A stretch of 38,966 bases of DNA, taken from positions 1-38,966 of the IMG/VR virus record IMGVR_UViG_3300029286_000114; one strand, given 5' to 3'. A model generated the notes under the pieces. The model searched no databases. It had not been told where the DNA came from and saw only the letters and a program-made list of their open reading frames with translations. The translations under genes and the position numbers were made by a program. Shown in pieces: positions 7,333 through 17,585 of the stretch; within the stretch, counting starts at the first letter, position 1; each line of letters opens with the position of its first letter. The DNA comes from a virus.

Positions 7333-7797
7333 ATGAGATCAGAGAGTAAACCGGATCCCGTAATCAAGGCAGCGTCGATAATCAACGGCGCTATCAAGCA
7401 GTCGTGGAGCCCATCAAACAAGATAGTGAAGGGTAGTGCCCCACTTATTTTGCAGAACATCACAATGCTCAAAGGGCAGTTGTCGCCTAACGGCATGGCC
7501 ATGCTGGCCAAGATGTTCCCCGCATTGATAAAACCGGAGGGGGCGCCGCCGCCGGCCGCCACACCGGAGCTGTCTTTTCAGGGGCAACCTGCCACTTACG
7601 GCCAAGGAAATACAACAGTCAATGCTCCGACCACTGTGCAGGGCGGGCAACCTTCTTCTTATCAAGATTTGCTGGCCTCTCGCCTGCCTGCGATGCGGCC
7701 TTTCAATGGCAATACACAAAATGTTAATATAAGCATGAGGCAACCATTGGCTCCTGCGGCTGAACCGCAAATGCCGATGCCTCAAGGAGAAATATAA
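7333..7797 (+). CDS. hypothetical virion-block protein, 154 aa, Pro/Gln-rich C-terminus
   Basis: Unknown family. The N-terminal 70 residues look helical (KAASIINGAIKQSW, NGMAMLAKMFPAL). The rest is low complexity and rich in Pro, Gln, Ala and Asn, probably disordered. GGAG precedes the ATG by about 8 nt, inside the end of the portal gene. Its stop overlaps the next start (TAATG). The place between portal and giant protein suggests a head-associated or chaperone role, which is inference. Confidence 0.7.
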   Translation: MRSESKPDPVIKAASIINGAIKQSWSPSNKIVKGSAPLILQNITMLKGQLSPNGMAMLAKMFPALIKPEGAPPPAATPELSFQGQPATYGQGNTTVNAPTTVQGGQPSSYQDLLASRLPAMRPFNGNTQNVNISMRQPLAPAAEPQMPMPQGEI

Positions 7798-8738
7798 TGG
7801 CTGAAGAAATGTTGATGGATAAAGTGGCGAAGTCCTATGCTGAGAATATTACTGCCCAGCAGAAAGCCAATGCAATAAACCGTGCGTACTGGATGAATGC
7901 CGGGGTAGGCTGGACAGGCCCGGATGGCAGGGTAAGCACCCTTCCTTATTGGGCAGCCAGGCTACTGACCGGATACCAGGATGTAAAGAAAGGAACTGGA
8001 CTTGATGGCCAAGTTAACGCTGCTGATATACCCGTACCTGTAGGATGGAACCCTGCACTTGAAAGGCAGTACTTGCAGAACTTTGCTCAGCCTGAAGGTG
8101 GATTGCCTGACACGTTGTTAGGTTCTCCAACCTGGACACCGGGGCCTAATGCGAAATTGCCTTATAACGATTTGAATTCTTATGACATGGGCAATGGAAG
8201 ATATTGGAATGATCCCAACGCTCCGTACCGCCCGCCCCAGCGCGGAGCTGTATGGGGCCAAGGCCCTAATGGTATGCCGTATAATGGTGGTGTATCCGGT
8301 TCGCCTGTTAGCCAATGGGGATTAGACGGTGGTGGCAACTTCCTTGACCTTGTTGGGATAGCTCCAACAAGTGTCGCTGTCCCAATTGGCAGTGGCGCTG
8401 GCAACAGCCTTTCGCAAGGCCGTATAAATCCGCAAAATAATGTAAGTGCGTGGGGCATGGGCGGGCCTTCACCATGGGAACCGATGGGCGCATTTACATC
8501 TAATTGGTTAAGCGGGGCGCCAATGTCGGCGTACACTCGCAGGCTGCTGACCCGCAATGGGTTGCTTGCCCCAATGGAGCAGGCTTCTGCCGAAGCGGGG
8601 CAGGCCGTGCTTAATAACCGTGGCGGGTGGGGAGCCAACGCGGCGACCGGCCTGACGGGATCCAGCGGCGCAGCAGCGGGCATCACACCGGGCGGAGCGA
8701 AGCGCGCCCCAAGCTGGCGCACAGTAACGCAGGTGTAA
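7797..8738 (+). CDS. hypothetical protein, 313 aa, Gly/Pro/Asn-rich
   Basis: Unknown family. The first 90 residues look ordered and include a helical start (KVAKSYAENITAQQKANAINRAYW) and aromatic residues. From about residue 110 on, it is rich in Gly, Pro, Asn, Trp and Ser with motifs such as WGQGPNG and GRYWNDPN, consistent with an extended or disordered structural protein. It is coupled to the gene before it by TAATG. Like its neighbours it is probably a virion or assembly component of this phage type. Confidence 0.7.
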   Translation: MAEEMLMDKVAKSYAENITAQQKANAINRAYWMNAGVGWTGPDGRVSTLPYWAARLLTGYQDVKKGTGLDGQVNAADIPVPVGWNPALERQYLQNFAQPEGGLPDTLLGSPTWTPGPNAKLPYNDLNSYDMGNGRYWNDPNAPYRPPQRGAVWGQGPNGMPYNGGVSGSPVSQWGLDGGGNFLDLVGIAPTSVAVPIGSGAGNSLSQGRINPQNNVSAWGMGGPSPWEPMGAFTSNWLSGAPMSAYTRRLLTRNGLLAPMEQASAEAGQAVLNNRGGWGANAATGLTGSSGAAAGITPGGAKRAPSWRTVTQV

Positions 8739-8739
8739 T

Positions 8740-9153
8740 ATGGCAGAGAAAGAAATCTTCACTGTCGTAAATAAGAAGACAGGCGAGCCTACTGATTGTG
8801 AAATCAGTTACTACCGTGGTACTTGCTTTTGCCTGCACACTTGTAAAGGTGGCGTACCTATTGGTAGCTTTGTAGTTACTGATAAAGATGAACTCAAGGC
8901 CCTATTACTTGACAATGATTTCAGGAGTGGGAATTTTGGCGATATAGTAAGAAAGGCATTAAGAGCTGCCATTCTTAATAGTGGTGACCTCAAACACATA
9001 GGTGCTTCTGGATACATAACAGGCACTACTCCCAAGAGAGTAGATAAAGTACGAAGACAGGTAAGGCCAGAAAATACCAATCACAAAGAGATACACCATC
9101 GTGGTGAACCGTGGCTTATAACTTCTCGCAGTGTTGAAGATATACTTAAATGA
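8740..9153 (+). CDS. hypothetical protein, 137 aa
   Basis: Unknown. The N-terminal half looks like a small alpha/beta fold (EIFTVVNKKTG, ISYYRGTCFCLHTC, IGSFVVTDKDELKALL) with three Cys near residues 29-35. The C-terminal 40 residues are basic and His-rich (KRVDKVRRQVRPENTNHKEIHHRG). It has only a weak ribosome binding site. Its stop overlaps the giant gene start as ATGA, so it may set the translation level of that protein. Confidence 0.65.
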   Translation: MAEKEIFTVVNKKTGEPTDCEISYYRGTCFCLHTCKGGVPIGSFVVTDKDELKALLLDNDFRSGNFGDIVRKALRAAILNSGDLKHIGASGYITGTTPKRVDKVRRQVRPENTNHKEIHHRGEPWLITSRSVEDILK

Positions 9154-12100
9154 ACTGGCAATGGTGGCTGTCTGAATTACCTGTTCAACGCCGTTTATGT
9201 AGGATGAGCGGTGATGGGACTGGTAGCGATGGTGGTGACGATGGTGGTGACGATGGTGGTGACGATGGTGGTGACGGTGATGGTGACGGTGATGATGGTG
9301 CTGATGCCGCCGCTGCTGTTGGTAACTCCCCCGGTGTAGCTGCGGCCGCCTCTGCCGCTGTAGGCGGTGCGCCATCCGCTACTGGCGCTGCTGCTGCAGC
9401 AACCGGATCTGCGGTTGGGCCTAATGGAACGGTAGGTGGGCCGCCAGGCTATGGGCCTGGGCAAGCCAACCCTGCTGATTGGGGATTCACTGTACCAGGA
9501 GAATATGCAGGGTTAATGGGGGATGATCTCGCAGCAGCAATCGATGCTAATGCTACCTTTGCTGTGGGTGGCACTCCTTCAGGTTTGGGTTCCTCTGATG
9601 TCGCTGCATCAGGCAAAGGTGAGGGGCAGTTTGGTCATGTGCCCGGGGGCATTAACCCATCGCAGGCACAGCTTGATGTTAATGCGCGGATGCAACTGCA
9701 GGCTGACAACGGACTGATCCTGCTCCCGGATGCTACCGTTATACCGGGTCTGCCTGATTACGTGCCTTCCACTACTGCCGATGAGCGTGCTGCGCTCAGC
9801 GCACAGGTTGCTCAAAAAACCAAGGCATCTGATCCTGCTGACCCTGACTATGTATTCGATAATGATCCCAATGTCATCGCAGGACTGATGCACCAGGATA
9901 CACTTCCCGCTAATTCCGTTGACAAGGTAAAGACTGGTGTGGCGCTGAGAGATCTTGGCAGGACTGTAGGCGTACTTGCCTTACAGGAAGGCGTAACACC
10001 CACGGCCCTGCTTGATTACTCCGAACTGGATGCCGCAGAGAAGGGGAAGCTAACTTCCAATGATATCGGGTACATGGCCATGAAGGGCAAGGGTAATGCC
10101 ATACCTGAATCGGTATTGAGAACTGCGCTGAACGACCCTAACGGGAATTTTGCCAAGGGGTTTACGGCGTACGGATGGACCGGAAATCCAGCCGATATCC
10201 TTGAGGGACACATGGGCAAGGGCAGTCTGGCAGATGTGCGTAACAGCACGCTCTATGAAACTTATTACAACATCACGCAGCCGAATGTGGTAAGGGCAAC
10301 ACAGTTCATGCACGCCCCTGAGTACGATACCTATTCGCAGGATTTGAAGGATGGCCTGGCCCTGGTGGCCATGGCACCGTATGGACTGGTAGCCATGCAC
10401 GGGAAGAATACGAATGACACTGCGTACACCGATCCGAATTCTCCGTTGTTTAAGGACTATGGTGCATGGTATGCCAATCAAAAATCGTATTTACAGAACT
10501 GGACAAATGAGCAAGGTTGGCATCTTGAAGTGGAAGTGCATGGGTTCTCTGCCAAGGGCGTGCCCATGCTGTATATCAATTGTCCCGAGCATGACGCAAT
10601 CAGGGCGAACCAGCATGAAGCTGCAAACTTGAGCAAGATCCCCGGCCTTAATATGTGGGAAGGCCAGTGGGAAATGAATGTCAACAACCAGACCATGACA
10701 CCCTTTGGGCACCATGCTTACGCCGACCCGAACATAGCAAGGCCGGCCAACGAGGACTGGCAATTGATGGGTGATGGCACGTACCAGCGGTCCGTCGGTG
10801 ATCAGAACTATACCGATACCAGCGCTGGCGGCGGGTCATTCGGGTATCTTGAAGAGCTGGCCCGCAAGGACTGGGACATTGAAAAGGACTGGGAACCAGG
10901 CGCGTCGCCTCTTGAGATCAGGCGTGCGGTAGATAAATATGGGATTGAGTTAATGCAGCCAGACGGCCCGCTTGATTCTCAGCGCCAGGCATATGCAAAG
11001 CAATATGCATATACCAGGGATACATCTCTTACTGAGCCTGGCCCGGCGGCGATACAATTCATGTATGGCCAGACAGATATCAAGGCTGTTGACAGGGACA
11101 ATCCGTTTCTTAAAGTTGATCCTGTTACTGGATTGCAGGAAACTACTGGTGCTGCATGGGAGCGGGTCCGCCTGGCCATGGAAGAACAAAAGAATAACAG
11201 GATCGAGGATGGAGTATTCAATCCTGTCTACCATGCCCGCTTTGAAGAAGCGGTTGAGTATCTTTTCAATAATCCTGAACCAGTCCATATCCATTTGGTT
11301 GATCAGGTAGCCTACCTGGGCAAAGCTGTAAAAGAATATGGTGACGAAACACTCGTTCCATTATCTAAGATAGTTACCGCGCAATATGACAAGCTTGTTA
11401 ATCCATGGAATCCTGGCTATTGGGATTGGCCGTGGGTAAAGCTGGGAAGATTCAGTGAAGAAATAAATACAGTATGGGATGAAACTTTCAGAGAGCTTGA
11501 GGGTACTGCGCCAGCAACCGGGACAAGCACGGGCACCGGCATACCGGCAGAAAATTTATACTCCATGAGGTTGATAAATGATTATCTTAAAGAAGGTGAG
11601 TTGCCGAGCGCGATGGCCGACAGGTTACGGCCTACCTTGCTTCAAAGTGCCCCCGGTACCCAGTATATAGAACGCGCATATGCTCTCATGAAGAGTGGGT
11701 ATTATGACAAGATGCCATACCAGGCTCTTAAACAACCAGGCTTTGGCACAGCTGCGGAAAGGTTTCGCTGGAGTGATGAGTTTAATTTACTGTCAGACGA
11801 ATCCAAGCAAGAATTTATGAAAGGGTATAATCATTACTTCGGCCCGACTACCATTGACAATCTTTATTTCAAAGCTGTGCAAGGAATTAAGCAGGGACTT
11901 TTCCAGCATGTCTTGCAGGGGATACTTGACCCTCTCGACATTTTATACAACGAAGTGGTGAAGGAAGAGTTTGCCACACGCATTTCATTACCGGCAGAGC
12001 AGGCAGGCTTGACAGATACGTTCGGAAGCATTGGCATGTTGAGCGGAGATGGATGGCCACTGCCTGTATCTCTTGCAAATACTGGAATCAATTTACAACG

Positions 12101-15100
12101 GACAGCCGGTGAAAAATTCCAGGCGTACAAAGAAGATTTCAAGAAGTCCAAACTTGATTGGGAAAAATGGATCTGGCGTAAGTCTGATGAAGAGGCAAAG
12201 AAGGATGTTGAAAACTGGATGGCGCTGAAGACCCATGCTGACATAGCTCTCTTGCTTATAACCTTGCCTGATTTTATTAAACTTGCTGCTGTTCTCCCGC
12301 GCCTTATCATCAGCTCAAGAGCTGCTGCTGAAGTGCTGGAGATAAATTCACATTTCAATGTAATGATGCTTGCGTTTACTCCGGAGCGTGCTGTCTTTGA
12401 AGTAGGGAAGCTATACCCTAAAGTCCCAAAGGCTGACCTGATGGATATCTTTCAGGCCAACCGTGCCTCCAGGGAAGCCAATAAGCTCGGGCAAATCCGC
12501 AGGCGCATTGACGAATCCAGGTATATGATAAATAAATTGTGGAGTAGCAAATGGAATGGCAAGGCGTTGGGAACCGCTGAAGAAGCGGAGCTGGCTGCTA
12601 ACATAAGGAATGTCCCTTATCTGTCACAGTTAAGGGATTACCACCGTGCTCGCTTGCTGGCCTACGTAAATAGAATTGCAGCAAAGAACCCTGCAAAAAT
12701 GCTGGAAGTATTCAGCAATCTTAACTTTGACAGGGCAGCACTTACAAAGTTTGGATTTTCAACTGACGATATCAATGCTTTTGAATCGGCATACACTGAA
12801 CTTGTAACTGCAGGAGTGCCGCTCGGTAAGGCAAGGCTTATGTTAAAGCATTCCCTGCCGTGGGAAACATGGAAGTGGGAAGCTGAGTCAAATGCATTGC
12901 TTAATTATTATACAGGACTTATGACTGACACGAACCAGCTTGTCAGGATGATCCGGACAATGGCCACCGTTCCCGGGAAGGGCCTGGCTGTGATTGAAGA
13001 TCCACTCAAACTTGTTACAGATGGGACATATGTCACTGAAGTATTGGATATGGACGACCTTATCCTGTGGCTTAAAACAAACAACAAAGGCTTAACTAAA
13101 CTGATTAGTTGGGAACGGCAAGCATTGGTTGATAGCGGGACCGAGATTGACAAAGCGCTTGTGAGTGCTATCGATAAGTCAACAGGATTATTGACAAAGG
13201 TGCCGAGGCTTTTGGCAGAGATGAATACGGATGCCGGCAAGAGAGATCTCGAATTTCTTTTGCATACCCTGCAGCAGCAGCAGGCGCGCAGCCAAGTGCA
13301 GCTGCTTTCAAATATAATGTCCGAATTACCTGATGCATATAAAGATGTAGGGATGGTGTTTATCCAGGATAAACACGGAGCCAAGAGAATTTTTTTCCCA
13401 AACATAGAACCGATACCTGCCGGTGGCCCTGCGCCTACTCCGCAGTTAACAGTAAAACCATCTCTTCCTTCAGGCCAGCCACCGCCTGCCGGGCCGCCTA
13501 CTCCGCCGAGCATAACCCCGTACCTGCCAGGGTTCAAAGGCAACCTTGCGCAACTTGCTACTGCTCCTCATACGCAGCCTGCTCCGCATGTCCTGTTGCC
13601 TGATATAGACCAACGTATTCAGCCATACCTTGATATGGCCAAAGGTTACAAGTTTTCTCCGCAGGATCAAACCATTTCCGATTTGTATTACGATGTCTAC
13701 GAATCAGACGCTGTGCTTTATTTCTCAGCAAGAACAGCTCGTTACAAATACACGGGTCCAAAGGTAGGCGCAAATTACACTGCTTCGCTTGCGCCTGACT
13801 ATAACCTTAAATACGAAATGGCGAAGAGGATGGCAAAGGACCAGGGTAAACCTTTTTATGAATATGGGCATGACCTGAAGTCGCGCCATGAGATACCATC
13901 AGCAGGACTTCCCGCAACACCGCGTCCTGCCAATACATTCTTCAATGTCGATGAGGCGAAGGCAGCTGCCGATCAATATGGAAAGCTTGCCCTGGTAATG
14001 GATGATGTTTCCCACATGACAAATGCTGCTGTCGAAAGATTTGTAAGGATGGGAATTGAAATTATTTCTGACCCGGGCCCGAGGTGGACAAACATACGCG
14101 CATCGGTTTTCCCGTTTGCCATTGGTACAGAAACAATGTCTGCCGCAAAATACCAGGCGCTTCACCCGTGGTCTACTCCTGCCCATGAAGCTCATCTTGT
14201 GATGATGTCGCTTGATAAATGGCAGATACGTAGCGGCCCGCTGGCCGGCACACCGTTGACTGAATTGCCCCAGTTCAAGATGTCCATGGTATTAAACAAG
14301 GCATCTCACGCCTATGCCATTAAGCACGGACTGGTTCCAAAGTCTGTATCAATGAGCGGTGAATGGATGCTTCCGCTTTACCATATGATACGGGCGCAGG
14401 CAGGGCAGATAACACCGATACCAAATCTCCGTGGGAAAAATTACGATGAACTCATATCAAAGATAACGAGTGGTGAAGTCGAGCTTGAGATTGATATAGC
14501 AAGGCTGACCCATGACAAGCTGATGTATGACTTCAATGCGGTACTGTCCAAGATATTCAGGGATAACATAAACAAGCATGGCATGGCATCTCAGCAATTT
14601 TATACTGTAAGGGCAGAGTCATTAAATAAATTGATACGAATGATTGAAGGTAAATTGAATCCTGCCATAGCCACGCCGATCAGGCTTTCATTGATACAGC
14701 AGAAGGCTCTTGAAGATGCCGGGGTAATGGATATCCTAAATATAAAAGCTCTTGAATATTACGATGGGCATTCTCTTACTACTGTGCTTAATCATCTCAA
14801 GAGATTGGAGGCTGAAAGTCTTGCGACTCACCCGGTAGAACAGATCGGTGCCAGGAATTTATTCACACCCTTTGGTAAGACGGAGTCGCTTGGTAGGGGG
14901 CGTACAGTTTACCATGAAAAGATATCTATCCCCGGACTCGGGCGCAATGTGCAGCCATGGAAACGCGGCGGCGACAGGTTGCCATTGGAGATTACCCCAA
15001 CCCAGGCGTTTTATCGTGGCCAGTTAACTCCTGATCTCGCTGCTAAGAATTTCTTGCGCGGGCATGAGATGTACTACTTTGACAGAAAGGTGGCAGACTC

Positions 15101-17585
15101 TATTGAGAAGTCAATATCTGTGAGGATGTCGCCAACATTGAAGCCACTCATTGATATGAATACATTGTCAAGAATGTTGATGACTACCGTGGACTTAGGG
15201 TACCTACCGGTTATGGGTATGACCACAATGCTCATACGCCCCGACATATTCCTGAAGGCTGCGGCAATATCCTTTCCCATGTTCCTTACCGGGCATAAGG
15301 CAATCTCAAGATACATGGTTGGCAATGCAGATACTATCTTGCAGGCTATTAAAAAAGGCGGCTTGTCATTCTCATCTGGCGAATACGCAGGAAAAGTGAT
15401 GCTGAACAGGCTTGACCCTCTCTATAAAGTAGTCGCAACTTTTGGTAACGTCTTTAACTCATACATTGATGTACTCAAACTTGAATGGTGGAAATCCTAT
15501 TACAAGATTGGAATGACCGCAGAGCAGGGATATATAATCGGCACACAAATCAATAACTGGGTCGGGCAATTTAATACGGAAGCGATAGGTATAGGTACTG
15601 ATGTCAAGCAACTTGAAACGCTTTTGTTCTTTGCGCCAAGATATATGCGTGCCAATGTTTCAGCGTGGCTTGATATTGTCAAGGGTGGGATGGCATCGCA
15701 GCTTGCGCTTGAGCATGTCACCAAGTCCACGATAATGCACCTGGTTAATTACATAATGCTTTGCGAGTTAACCGGGCAGGATCCGCAGCTGGACCCGCTT
15801 AATGCAAACTTTATGAAGTTTGAGATAGGGGGAGTCTATGTCCGATGGGCAGGCGGGTTCCTTACGAACCTGACTATGCTGTGCAGGATTGCGGCATACA
15901 TTACCATGGCAGCAAAGGGAGCGGCAGACAAAGATCAGGATGCAACCAAGAAGGCATGGGATGCCTTGCTTAGTCAGCCATGGAGTTACTTGAGATCGCA
16001 CACATCACCTGTAATAAGTGCTGCATTAGACTCGGCATATGGCACAACCTTTGTAGGGAAGGATGTGTACAAAGATATAGGATCATGGCTTACGTATGTT
16101 GTTGCTCCAAGGTTTTCCCCGTTCTGGATAGGCGGTGCTCTTGTATCCTATCTTTATGAATATGATCAGCTTCCGCTTTATGGTGATGAACATTGGTGGT
16201 CAATGATTGGCCCCATCTTCGCTGAGTTTTTCGGCATGAACGCGCAACGGGAAACTTACATGAATCTGATTACCGACAGGCAAAATGTTGTCGCGCAAAG
16301 ACATGGCTATATCAATGCCCGCTCAGCCAGGGAAAATTTACCAGCACTTGAATTCAAGACAATGATGATGGAAGATTCTGAATTGCTTGAACTGGAAAAA
16401 AAGATTGCTGAATTAAAAGTTAAGACTGATGCTGAAGCGCCGATACAAGACATGCTTGATCAGAAGGTTCCTGCCGCCAATCAAACCAGCCTCATTATAA
16501 CTATTGCCGCACTCGATATGCAGAATGCGTTACTTGAATTAGATGACAAGCTCGAGCGGAACCTTGTCACTCTCAAGGAATACAGGCAGGAATATTCCAA
16601 GATCAAGCAGGCATACTACGATGCAATCAAGCAGCAAACATTACTTCACCCTGAAGTGTTTGAAGCATGGACCAAGAATAAATATGATGACCCGCAAGCT
16701 TCAAACTTTTGGGATCTTGCATACCTAAAGTACGGGGCGATTATTGATGACCCGCAATGGGATACTGCTGACGGTTATGACTTTGCCGGGATGAACAAAG
16801 CATTGCGTGAATACCGTGATGAACTTGAAAAGAATCCTAACGGTACGGCAATATGGGAATACTGCTCCCGCATGTCAACGGTCGGCAGGGGCATGACCCC
16901 TACTGCCCACCTTATTGCTATGTGGAAAAAAGATATCTCCGATGTTTATGAAGATGATACAAACTATTGGAATATCAATCCGTACATAGCAACGGAAAGC
17001 AAAGGCCTGCCAGTTACCGGCCAGGATGAATTCGCTGCATACCAAATGAATCCTGCCAAGTTTGAATTCAGGCAAAGGAATCCGGAAGTCGATGCAAAAT
17101 TATTTATGCTTGGGTATGTTTCTACCTTGCAGAGTGCCAAGGCGCACGACATAGCGCAGCGTTATAACATAATGTACGACCTGGGCCTGAAGCTGCCGGG
17201 CGCAACAGACAATGCTGAATTAAACAGGGTAACTGAAACTTCCGACAAAGCTATGGCGGATCTCCGCGCAACCATGGAGCAGAAGTCCAGGCCCGAACCG
17301 CAGACCCAATTATATATGAACGAAGAGCGTGCACTGTATGCAGAGATAACCAGTTTGAGCAAGAAGCTTGGTGATGAGAATCTTGACATCATGACGATGG
17401 CAAGTATATTATCAAAGATAGATGAACTGAGAGATCAGTACCGCTCTTTAACAAACTTGGCGATGGAATACGTAAAGGGCCAACCGGCTAACAGTTGGGC
17501 GCAATGGCTCCAGCTGAAGATGGAAAAGAACCGCTACGTGCTCCAGCACCTATTTAATAAATACGAAATTTGGAGGTACAAGTAA
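9150..17585 (+). CDS. giant virion-type protein, 2811 aa (polyvalent-protein-like)
   Basis: This is the largest gene, 8.4 kb without interruption. In order it has an acidic Asp-Gly tract (residues about 22-50), an Ala/Gly-rich linker, and long mixed regions with many Trp/Tyr. A hydrophobic stretch lies near 1031-1064, a Pro-rich linker near 1421-1461 and another hydrophobic stretch near 2013-2050. A segment near 2150-2175 reads QLETLLFFAPRYMRA, a signature I associate with giant phage polyvalent proteins. A helical, coiled-coil-like C-terminus starts near 2400. I found no RNA-polymerase, protease or peptidoglycanase motif. Its place between portal and scaffold suggests an internal capsid protein ejected with the DNA, as in other short-tailed phages; this is inference. 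The start overlaps the preceding stop (ATGA). An alternative ATG at 9204 lacks a good ribosome binding site. Confidence 0.85.
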   Translation: MNWQWWLSELPVQRRLCRMSGDGTGSDGGDDGGDDGGDDGGDGDGDGDDGADAAAAVGNSPGVAAAASAAVGGAPSATGAAAAATGSAVGPNGTVGGPPGYGPGQANPADWGFTVPGEYAGLMGDDLAAAIDANATFAVGGTPSGLGSSDVAASGKGEGQFGHVPGGINPSQAQLDVNARMQLQADNGLILLPDATVIPGLPDYVPSTTADERAALSAQVAQKTKASDPADPDYVFDNDPNVIAGLMHQDTLPANSVDKVKTGVALRDLGRTVGVLALQEGVTPTALLDYSELDAAEKGKLTSNDIGYMAMKGKGNAIPESVLRTALNDPNGNFAKGFTAYGWTGNPADILEGHMGKGSLADVRNSTLYETYYNITQPNVVRATQFMHAPEYDTYSQDLKDGLALVAMAPYGLVAMHGKNTNDTAYTDPNSPLFKDYGAWYANQKSYLQNWTNEQGWHLEVEVHGFSAKGVPMLYINCPEHDAIRANQHEAANLSKIPGLNMWEGQWEMNVNNQTMTPFGHHAYADPNIARPANEDWQLMGDGTYQRSVGDQNYTDTSAGGGSFGYLEELARKDWDIEKDWEPGASPLEIRRAVDKYGIELMQPDGPLDSQRQAYAKQYAYTRDTSLTEPGPAAIQFMYGQTDIKAVDRDNPFLKVDPVTGLQETTGAAWERVRLAMEEQKNNRIEDGVFNPVYHARFEEAVEYLFNNPEPVHIHLVDQVAYLGKAVKEYGDETLVPLSKIVTAQYDKLVNPWNPGYWDWPWVKLGRFSEEINTVWDETFRELEGTAPATGTSTGTGIPAENLYSMRLINDYLKEGELPSAMADRLRPTLLQSAPGTQYIERAYALMKSGYYDKMPYQALKQPGFGTAAERFRWSDEFNLLSDESKQEFMKGYNHYFGPTTIDNLYFKAVQGIKQGLFQHVLQGILDPLDILYNEVVKEEFATRISLPAEQAGLTDTFGSIGMLSGDGWPLPVSLANTGINLQRTAGEKFQAYKEDFKKSKLDWEKWIWRKSDEEAKKDVENWMALKTHADIALLLITLPDFIKLAAVLPRLIISSRAAAEVLEINSHFNVMMLAFTPERAVFEVGKLYPKVPKADLMDIFQANRASREANKLGQIRRRIDESRYMINKLWSSKWNGKALGTAEEAELAANIRNVPYLSQLRDYHRARLLAYVNRIAAKNPAKMLEVFSNLNFDRAALTKFGFSTDDINAFESAYTELVTAGVPLGKARLMLKHSLPWETWKWEAESNALLNYYTGLMTDTNQLVRMIRTMATVPGKGLAVIEDPLKLVTDGTYVTEVLDMDDLILWLKTNNKGLTKLISWERQALVDSGTEIDKALVSAIDKSTGLLTKVPRLLAEMNTDAGKRDLEFLLHTLQQQQARSQVQLLSNIMSELPDAYKDVGMVFIQDKHGAKRIFFPNIEPIPAGGPAPTPQLTVKPSLPSGQPPPAGPPTPPSITPYLPGFKGNLAQLATAPHTQPAPHVLLPDIDQRIQPYLDMAKGYKFSPQDQTISDLYYDVYESDAVLYFSARTARYKYTGPKVGANYTASLAPDYNLKYEMAKRMAKDQGKPFYEYGHDLKSRHEIPSAGLPATPRPANTFFNVDEAKAAADQYGKLALVMDDVSHMTNAAVERFVRMGIEIISDPGPRWTNIRASVFPFAIGTETMSAAKYQALHPWSTPAHEAHLVMMSLDKWQIRSGPLAGTPLTELPQFKMSMVLNKASHAYAIKHGLVPKSVSMSGEWMLPLYHMIRAQAGQITPIPNLRGKNYDELISKITSGEVELEIDIARLTHDKLMYDFNAVLSKIFRDNINKHGMASQQFYTVRAESLNKLIRMIEGKLNPAIATPIRLSLIQQKALEDAGVMDILNIKALEYYDGHSLTTVLNHLKRLEAESLATHPVEQIGARNLFTPFGKTESLGRGRTVYHEKISIPGLGRNVQPWKRGGDRLPLEITPTQAFYRGQLTPDLAAKNFLRGHEMYYFDRKVADSIEKSISVRMSPTLKPLIDMNTLSRMLMTTVDLGYLPVMGMTTMLIRPDIFLKAAAISFPMFLTGHKAISRYMVGNADTILQAIKKGGLSFSSGEYAGKVMLNRLDPLYKVVATFGNVFNSYIDVLKLEWWKSYYKIGMTAEQGYIIGTQINNWVGQFNTEAIGIGTDVKQLETLLFFAPRYMRANVSAWLDIVKGGMASQLALEHVTKSTIMHLVNYIMLCELTGQDPQLDPLNANFMKFEIGGVYVRWAGGFLTNLTMLCRIAAYITMAAKGAADKDQDATKKAWDALLSQPWSYLRSHTSPVISAALDSAYGTTFVGKDVYKDIGSWLTYVVAPRFSPFWIGGALVSYLYEYDQLPLYGDEHWWSMIGPIFAEFFGMNAQRETYMNLITDRQNVVAQRHGYINARSARENLPALEFKTMMMEDSELLELEKKIAELKVKTDAEAPIQDMLDQKVPAANQTSLIITIAALDMQNALLELDDKLERNLVTLKEYRQEYSKIKQAYYDAIKQQTLLHPEVFEAWTKNKYDDPQASNFWDLAYLKYGAIIDDPQWDTADGYDFAGMNKALREYRDELEKNPNGTAIWEYCSRMSTVGRGMTPTAHLIAMWKKDISDVYEDDTNYWNINPYIATESKGLPVTGQDEFAAYQMNPAKFEFRQRNPEVDAKLFMLGYVSTLQSAKAHDIAQRYNIMYDLGLKLPGATDNAELNRVTETSDKAMADLRATMEQKSRPEPQTQLYMNEERALYAEITSLSKKLGDENLDIMTMASILSKIDELRDQYRSLTNLAMEYVKGQPANSWAQWLQLKMEKNRYVLQHLFNKYEIWRYK
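9228..9275 (+). repeat. 12-bp tandem repeat x4 coding Asp-Gly-Gly-Asp
   Basis: GATGGTGGTGAC is repeated four times without change, then decays into GGTGAT/GGTGAC units to about 9305. It lies in frame near the start of the giant gene and encodes an acidic DGGD run. Copy number can change by slippage without breaking the frame. Confidence 0.9.

Noticed and set aside
10050-13543. Several long minus-strand frames opposite the giant gene
   Set aside because: They lie antisense to an uninterrupted plus-strand gene, have no ribosome binding sites and show shadow-type composition.
9150-17585. Giant protein as an N4-type virion RNA polymerase
   Set aside because: No T7-like polymerase motif could be recognised and the gene order differs; only its size suggests it.
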